Below are positions 10,001 through 12,773 of a stretch of DNA of 12,773 nucleotides, in pieces. Where the stretch lies: the NCBI GenBank assembly GCA_028565635.1, contig JAOXYB010042571.1, positions 1 to 12,773 on the forward strand. Reading direction: 5' to 3'. The notes under the pieces are model-generated. The model was not told where the DNA came from. It did no database searches and saw only the letters and a program-made list of their open reading frames with translations. The stretch comes from Phoronis ovalis (lineage: Eukaryota; Phoronida; Phoronidae). Position numbers and translations under genes: made by a program. Within the stretch, counting starts at the first letter, position 1. Each line of letters starts with the position of its first letter.

Positions 10001-10528
10001 TTTATTTTTCTGTATGTTTACCAGACTGAGTGTACTTTTGTAATGATTGGCTTCTCATTTGTTTGCTGGAAGTACGTAGTAGTAACTTGGATAGAACAAG
10101 TTGAATTCATATTTTAAAATGCAGCAGATAATAACACAAAGAGTGTGAGCCATTCATTTAATTTCATTCTACTTTTTGTACTATCTGCCATAGTTTTATA
10201 AATGAAACAAAATATCCTATTGGCATATGAGCAAGGGTTGAAGTTGAAGGAAACAGAACGAAATATACTGGTTGTGCTTAGAGGATAAGTATGTTTCAAG
10301 ATACCTATAGTGGATACATCTGTAGCAGTGCTGCATTCAAAATGTAGTTGCTTACCTTTGTTGATTTATAAAATGGTTGCTAAGCAATGTATTCATCTCC
10401 ATGACTGTTTCCAACACAATAGATGCAGACCCTGGCAACATCTGTAGCATGTTTTTATCCACAACATCATGGACATACTTTAACGCTTGGAAGACTTTGC
10501 GACTTTCCCTTTGTAATTTGTCAACTGT
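954..10528 (-). CDS. RAPGEF1: RAPGEF1 (C3G) Rap1 guanine-nucleotide exchange factor, 15 spliced exons, 5' end missing
   Basis: C3G is a cytoplasmic exchange factor recruited by Crk/CrkL SH3 domains to adhesion and receptor complexes, where it activates Rap1. Joining, in transcript order, 10528-10356, 9150-8887, 8453-8256, 7656-6620, 6286-6027, 5681-5569, 4879-4711, 4437-4362, 4017-3843, 3480-3222, 2774-2680, 2337-2157, 1985-1888, 1556-1425 and 1086-954 gives 3363 bases: 1120 residues plus TAG, with no internal stop. All 14 junctions are GT-AG with agreeing phases. Approximate layout: N-terminal helical region 1-146, proline-rich disordered linker 147-738, REM 739-880, CDC25 catalytic domain 885-1115. 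Hallmarks include MLPGSAS, PPKPPLP, EAFLTTYRTF, RVVDEL, TLLDAELF, KIMKHLRKLNNFNSYLAIL, IRRLEWQKQ, LILQDLTFVH and KRWQQFNIL. Human C3G is about 1077 residues, so roughly 90 N-terminal residues and the start codon are missing. The remaining uncertainty concerns splice variants, not identity. Confidence 0.95.
1425..1556 (-). CDS. RAPGEF1: RAPGEF1 window exon 14: RasGEF core (LILQDLTFVH, KRWQQF)
   Basis: The acceptor is TTTTTCAG above 1556 and the donor is TG|GTAGTT. It encodes GLILQDLTFVHIGNQD, then NVNFAKRWQQFNILECMRRFKK. These blocks correspond to late conserved regions of CDC25 domains that line the GTPase-binding face. The one-base start completes an Ile codon from exon 13 (PYI-GLIL), and the two-base end joins exon 15 as a Cys codon. 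Confidence 0.95.
1888..1985 (-). CDS. RAPGEF1: RAPGEF1 window exon 13: RasGEF core (DSSSSFRAYR, PCIPY)
   Basis: Acceptor TTTTTTCCAG in phase 0; donor AT|GTATGT in phase 2. It encodes VLKEFCELIDSSSSFRAYR, then QALAETEQPCIPY. The SSSSFRAYR and PCIPY blocks are nearly identical to vertebrate C3G and identify this as a Rap rather than a Ras/SOS-type exchanger. Confidence 0.95.
2157..2337 (-). CDS. RAPGEF1: RAPGEF1 window exon 12: RasGEF helical hairpin region
   Basis: Acceptor AATTACAG; donor GAG|GTAAAA. The exon runs from the Trp codon of MSYW through CRTRILEHDDAKERERYLM, then KFIKIMKHLRKLNNFNSY, LAILSAVDSAPIRRLEW and QKQNLE. This is the most conserved stretch of the gene and holds the helical hairpin that, in CDC25-type exchangers, opens the GTPase nucleotide site. 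The LNNFNSYLAILSAVDSAPIRRL run differs from the vertebrate form by a single conservative change. Confidence 0.97.
2680..2774 (-). CDS. RAPGEF1: RAPGEF1 window exon 11: RasGEF domain (IPEVL, FNKMSYW)
   Basis: Acceptor ATTGTAG in phase 0; donor TG|GTAAGT, close to consensus. It encodes IPEVLIWSKEQKEELSPN, then LTKFTEHFNKMSYW. The FNxMSYW block is a conserved CDC25 motif that precedes the helix leading to the hairpin. Its start follows directly from ELFHKIE in exon 10. Confidence 0.96.
3222..3480 (-). CDS. RAPGEF1: RAPGEF1 window exon 10: end of REM and start of the RasGEF domain
   Basis: Acceptor CATTTTCAG; donor GAG|GTAAGC. It encodes the last REM helices (VFELLCDGELMLARILRKK), a short connector rich in Ser, Pro and Lys, and the opening CDC25 block LDIAEQMTLLDAELFHKIE. 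In CDC25 proteins the REM domain stabilises the catalytic hairpin. The connector (about residues 858-885) diverges from vertebrates, as expected for a loop. The open frame continues for 16 codons into the next intron, but that tail has no similarity to the family. Confidence 0.96.
3843..4017 (-). CDS. RAPGEF1: RAPGEF1 window exon 9: Ras exchanger motif (EAFLTTYRTF)
   Basis: Acceptor ATTTCCAG; donor TG|GTACCA, weaker than most in this gene. It encodes DFLYQEAFLTTYRTFIKPEE, then LIKKLLYRHQKF, KRLSRNAFSLLIRVVDEL. This is the signature of the RasGEF N-terminal (REM) domain. The EAFLTTYRTFI-PEELIKKL run matches vertebrate C3G almost exactly. The two-base end joins exon 10 as Cys, giving VVDELC as in the vertebrate protein, which supports the donor choice. 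Confidence 0.93.
4362..4437 (-). CDS. RAPGEF1: RAPGEF1 window exon 8: REM entry (GPEIRGG, VVHAT)
   Basis: A 76-base exon with acceptor TGTGTTAG and donor ATG|GTAAGC. It encodes GEDGPEIRGGAVDALVVHAT, then HVSKH, and the G of an Asp codon completed in exon 9. It corresponds to the vertebrate EGDDGPDVRGG...VHAT stretch that leads into REM. It is too short to show as a free open frame and was recognised from this motif plus matching phases. Confidence 0.93.
4711..4879 (-). CDS. RAPGEF1: RAPGEF1 window exon 7: acidic linker before REM
   Basis: Acceptor TAATTCTAG; donor GGG|GTACAA. It encodes QAEPLMRHSLPATVADKKKR, then an acidic run (ENDLDSDFSELNTLDDIDVSD) and QLVKKKG. The vertebrate protein also has an acidic Ser/Glu/Asp stretch just before GDDGPDVRGG, so position and composition agree although the sequence is poorly conserved. 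Phases fit exon 6 (Asp codon split 2+1) and exon 8 (phase 0). Confidence 0.88.
4880..5568 (-). other. RAPGEF1 intron between exons 6 and 7
   Basis: A 689-base intron, AT-rich except for a GC-richer island around 5130-5290. I see no coding match to C3G and no clear repeat structure. The island contains a short open stretch on the minus strand (around 5205-5260) without a usable donor. Confidence 0.7.
5569..5681 (-). CDS. RAPGEF1: RAPGEF1 window exon 6: Ser/Thr-rich linker
   Basis: Acceptor CGTTTTTAG in phase 0; donor GA|GTAAGT, consensus. It encodes AIKDSPQSTSSSLDTISDD, then TTERSRSMMIPQSVHATK. It has no recognisable domain. The Ser/Thr content and the R-S-R-S motif suggest a phosphorylated disordered linker. 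Support comes from strong splice sites, an open frame and phase agreement on both sides. Confidence 0.85.
5867..5995 (-). other. Intronic open frame of 42 codons, possible alternative exon
   Basis: Within the intron between exons 5 and 6, an ATG at 5993-5995 opens a 42-residue frame (MYELSLAHSNIFEQKDTNVD, then FRLNSTAGVAYG...) ending at TGA 5867-5869. The stretch is less AT-rich than the surrounding intron. It does not work as a simple cassette exon: no phase-0 acceptor is present. A donor-like CAG|GTGCAG at 5884 is in phase with exon 6, so an alternative first exon is conceivable. There is no family match. The plus strand is open across the same bases, which weakens the case. Confidence 0.2.
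6027..6286 (-). CDS. RAPGEF1: RAPGEF1 window exon 5: aromatic/His-rich linker and fourth proline motif
   Basis: Acceptor TCTGTTTTAG; donor CTG|GTAAGT. It begins VEAYMGMFGQYSHPSLPDF, which lies where vertebrate C3G has a KKxKHMLAYMQ-type segment after a PPPLP motif, so the xAYMx block is conserved. A His/Phe/Tyr-rich stretch (FHHEQWYQHQLEFFHPRS) and a Ser/Asp-rich acidic run follow. The exon ends APVLPPKKKL, a PxLPxK motif at 6036-6053. Confidence 0.92.
6620..7656 (-). CDS. RAPGEF1: RAPGEF1 window exon 4: large linker exon with three Crk-SH3-type motifs
   Basis: At 1037 bases this is by far the largest exon (acceptor ATACTTCAG, donor CATG|GTAAGT). It encodes about 346 residues of disordered, low-complexity protein: PPPIPEKRRS near its start (7596-7616), two YDN motifs (7320-7328 and 7200-7208), PPPLPQKQR (7233-7253), a long Ser/Gln/Asn/Gly/Met-rich stretch (6660-7095) and PPPLPPKKRH at its end (6630-6650). 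In C3G such PxLPxK sites bind the first SH3 domain of Crk/CrkL. The EKRRSA context after the first motif is also present in the vertebrate protein. The Q/N-rich part has no obvious vertebrate counterpart. Confidence 0.95.
7657..8255 (-). other. RAPGEF1 intron between exons 3 and 4
   Basis: A 599-base AT-rich intron. A plus-strand open frame runs from exon 4 antisense into it (7638-7874), but it has no family resemblance. I see no repeat or RNA gene here. Confidence 0.75.
8256..8453 (-). CDS. RAPGEF1: RAPGEF1 window exon 3: linker with PPKPPLP motif
   Basis: Acceptor TTATTAACAG; donor AG|GTAGGT. It encodes PQQRTSLPDIPLTPREKEIL, then an Asn/Ser-rich run and DEAPPKPPLPSDGKSPLLSR. LTxREKEIL and APPKPPLP both have direct counterparts in vertebrate C3G, where they mark the transition from the N-terminal domain to the Crk-binding region. 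The opposite strand of this exon is also open by chance. Confidence 0.93.
8887..9150 (-). CDS. RAPGEF1: RAPGEF1 window exon 2: N-terminal helical domain (SLANLIKWAD)
   Basis: Acceptor AAAATTTCAG; donor AG|GTATTA. It encodes SVLTSTFNKLYQSLANLIKW, then ADCILIQGAETLD, an ALV/ILK-rich helix (MNEILKLAVDKLQNKG) and a basic Ser/Pro tail. YQSLANLI-W-D is diagnostic for the conserved C3G N-terminal domain, a region reported to bind E-cadherin and to restrain the catalytic domain. A second AG five bases downstream would break the frame, which fixes the acceptor. Confidence 0.94.
9151..10355 (-). other. Long RAPGEF1 intron between exons 1 and 2
   Basis: At 1205 bases this is the longest complete intron in the window. 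It is AT-rich, bounded by AG|GTAAGC at 10355 and TTTCAG above 9150. Exons 1 and 2 encode contiguous conserved protein (NHFINQQ-S-SVLTS), so no C3G exon is expected inside. A 61-codon minus-strand frame at 10114-10299 has no recognisable features. Confidence 0.8.
10356..10528 (-). CDS. RAPGEF1: RAPGEF1 window exon 1: N-terminal helical domain (MLPGSAS); earlier exon(s) missing
   Basis: Acceptor AACTTTCAG in phase 0; donor AG|GTAAGC. It encodes TVDKLQRESRKVFQALKYVH, then DVVDKNMLQMLPGSASIVLE and TVMEMNTLLSNHFINQQ. LKY..-VDK..LxMLPGSAS.VLE is a strongly conserved C3G block about 110-140 residues into the vertebrate protein. The frame stays open for 26 codons above the acceptor but contains no ATG, so translation does not start there and an upstream exon is required. 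Confidence 0.93.
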
Positions 10529-12667
10529 CTGAAAGTTAAAAAATATGACGACATTCAAACAGGCAGTGTATGAGTTATGTAATAATTTATGATGGGCATT
10601 TTTCACTAAGCAACCAGTTTATTGCAGATTTTCAATATGCATCACACAAATCTTACACATGTTCATATAGTCACATGATTAAAATATTTCTATGCAAAAT
10701 GTTTTACACTGTCATGATAACATACCCATGATAACCATAAACAAGTGTACCACTTTATTTGGAGAACATTGGAATTCAGGCAAACTACTGACCTCATGGC
10801 AAAAATATTCAAACATGGGTAAAATGTCAAACTGTACAAAACAAGTGATGCCAGATAGCCCACTCCCTGTGTTTTGTGTTTTTATTTTTGATATTTAATC
10901 AACTAATATGCTGATAACCAGAATATTTCGATTTAAATGTTAACAGGCACAGACAATTAAATCAATACCAAAACACCCAGTTCATACATAACATCTTCAA
11001 AATAAAAATTACAAGATCAAGATATGCTGCTAAAAGGTTTAATATTATTCCACAGTACTTTAAACTCAACTCTGCAAATTAGACAACCCTACCATCCTTT
11101 CTATATTTAATTTCAATTTGGCAATATTTTTTTTCACTTTTCATTTGAGAATTAAGCTCATGACCTTTCATGAAATGCCAATTTGAAGGAGAAAGACCCT
11201 ATGCTAAAATGATATACATACAACAACATAAAAAATTGTGAATACATCATGCTTTCCTGGAAATGTTTGCATTACTTTGGATTTTGGATTAAAAAATTAT
11301 TTGTAAATGTACATAATATAAGAAATCCCATTGTTAAAACATTTTTTCTTTACTAATTGGACCGCTGAAACATCTGTATTGACTCCAAAGTAAATATGTA
11401 CACTATTTTTCAAAATTTCATTTTGTTTTACATTTTCAATATACAAAAGCTATCAAGCTCTATTTTAATTTTTATGTTGTTATTATTACATAACTGTCAA
11501 ACAGCAGTAGTATTGGGTATCTTCTTGCTGCCTTAACTTGTTAGTGCACTAAACAAATAGTAAGACAACCATTTATGGAATCCCAGTTGGATCAATATTG
11601 AAAACAGAAAAGAAACATGCCACATACAGAAAGACCTGCCACTGTGGTATGTTCTCTACATGTTCATAGTTTTAAAGTCAGACCCTCACAGCTCTTTTTC
11701 TGGAAGTGTATTTGATAATTTAAGTCATACCTTGCATTAATACTTCAAAAATAAATCTACGTATTTTTTGAACATATATGCCATAACAAGGGGTGAAAAC
11801 CAAAAATATTTAAACAATTTTTTTGTTTGTAATTACAACATTTATAAACTGTACCTAGAGACTAGTAGGGTAGAGTTCTATGATTTACTGAAGATAGCCC
11901 AGTATACACACATATACAACTCAACAACACTGGAGAACTGTTGTGTATAATTAAAGATGTATATATAAATATCATGATGACTTCCCATCTGTGGTATAAT
12001 TACATAAATATATTAGTCCCTACAGTCCTGTGATGGTATAAATTATAAGGTAGTCAAATTTTGTTAGATGCCACAAGGGTGAATATTGTCGTGCTGTCTC
12101 TCTCACAAAAATAATAAAGAGAAATCATAAATAATATCTACTACATGATGTGATCTTGTTTAGAAATATTAGCTGCTAATCTCACGCATATGGGGAAGCG
12201 GTTGTTATACATGAATGCGAAGATAATAAATTGTGGAAGTTTGAGATACATGTATATGACTCATAACTAGACTTGATCAAGACAGCTTGGCCAAATATTT
12301 TAACATAAATCGTTAGTTTGAGAAAAATCTTTATATAACGCAAAATATCTCATTTTTAAGTGTTTATACAGTATATGTTTTTCAACCAAAATGCCATAAG
12401 CCTCAATTCCCAATTTTGATATAGTTTTAACTTTTAAAATAAGAAAAGAAATAATTAATCACAAACTTAAAAAAATTAAGCAATGAATTAAATTTACATT
12501 TTAATATAATAATTAAAACTAACATTATCAGAATAAAAGTGAATAGTATTAAAAAAATCATTTTAGACATATGCAAGTCAACTGCATAGTCTTAAACTAT
12601 AGTGTCCTAACAGATTGAAATGGTAATAAATAACATGGTAATAAATATATTTATTTGCTAACAGATT
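10529..12667. other. 5' intron or upstream flank of RAPGEF1, no exon recognised
   Basis: About 2.1 kb of very AT-rich sequence lies above the first recognised exon. The acceptor at 10529-10531 shows that at least the proximal part is intron. I searched the minus strand for the basic N-terminal segment expected in C3G (a KRTPSKK-like and a SWLEE-like block) and saw none. Plus-strand frames at 10692-10898 and 11768-11950 look like chance openings. No promoter, RNA gene or clear transposon is visible. Confidence 0.6.
12607..12667. repeat. Short direct repeats
   Basis: The 13-mer ATGGTAATAAATA occurs at 12620-12632 and 12635-12647, forming two tandem 15-base units. They are flanked by two copies of CTAACAGATT (12607-12616 and 12658-12667). 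The outer pair resembles a small duplication at the border of the GC-richer right edge. Function unknown; likely local slippage or an insertion footprint. Confidence 0.6.
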
Positions 12668-12773
12668 AACAGGCGCGGATACATGGGGATTTCCGACGTT
12701 TTCTGGAACACGGTCACGAAATTTCTGGGGAAAAAAATCCTAGAAAACCCTATAAAAATCATGTTAAACGTTG
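12668..12773. repeat. Right-edge GC-richer block, possible dispersed repeat terminus
   Basis: Base composition changes abruptly at about 12668, where AACAGGCGCGGATACATGGG begins. AGGCGCGGA at 12671-12679 also occurs in reverse complement at 81-89 near the other window edge. The block has no coding frame with a family match. Inferred from the composition break and the shared 9-mer: the start of a dispersed repeat running off the window. Confidence 0.35.

Noticed and set aside
10114-10299. 61-codon minus-strand open frame as a possible extra RAPGEF1 exon
   Set aside because: Exons 1 and 2 already join in frame and encode contiguous conserved sequence; the frame has no similarity to C3G.
1-12773. 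CRISPR array, tRNA or rRNA genes, prophage or bacterial operon
   Set aside because: No regularly spaced repeats, cloverleaf-like sequences, rRNA-like blocks or dense bacterial coding; the content is spliced animal genes.

Overview
This window is nuclear DNA from an invertebrate animal. It is AT-rich, its genes are split by GT-AG introns mostly 170 to 700 bases long, and no bacterial-style operons or ribosome binding sites are visible. The protein content fits a lophotrochozoan such as a mollusc, but the species cannot be fixed from the sequence alone.

Almost the whole window is one gene on the minus strand: RAPGEF1 (C3G), the guanine-nucleotide exchange factor that loads GTP onto the small GTPase Rap1 downstream of Crk adaptors. 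I traced 15 coding exons between 10528 and 954. Every junction has a GT donor and an AG acceptor with matching phase. The joined coding length is 3363 bases, which closes in one frame as 1120 residues plus a TAG stop. In protein order it has a conserved N-terminal helical region (10528-8887), a long disordered linker with five proline-rich SH3-binding motifs and YDN tyrosine sites (8453-4711), a Ras exchanger motif (REM, 4437-3222) and a CDC25-type RasGEF catalytic domain (3480-954). The start codon and probably about 90 N-terminal residues are not found; they lie either upstream of the window or in an unrecognised exon in the 2.2 kb beyond 10528.

At the left edge, on the plus strand, 203-326 reads as the last coding exon of a second gene. 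It encodes 40 residues resembling the C-terminus of a fold-type I PLP-dependent aminotransferase. The two genes converge tail to tail, with 627 bases between their stop codons and opposing AATAAA signals only 39 bases apart.

The rest is intron or flank: a 20-base poly-C tract near the left edge, GC-richer repeat-like sequence at both edges sharing the 9-mer AGGCGCGGA in inverted orientation, short tandem repeats at the right, and one intronic stretch (5867-5995) open in both orientations. I found no wholly new biological system. The more unusual points are the Q/N/G/S/M-rich segment in the C3G linker and the close convergent 3' ends.
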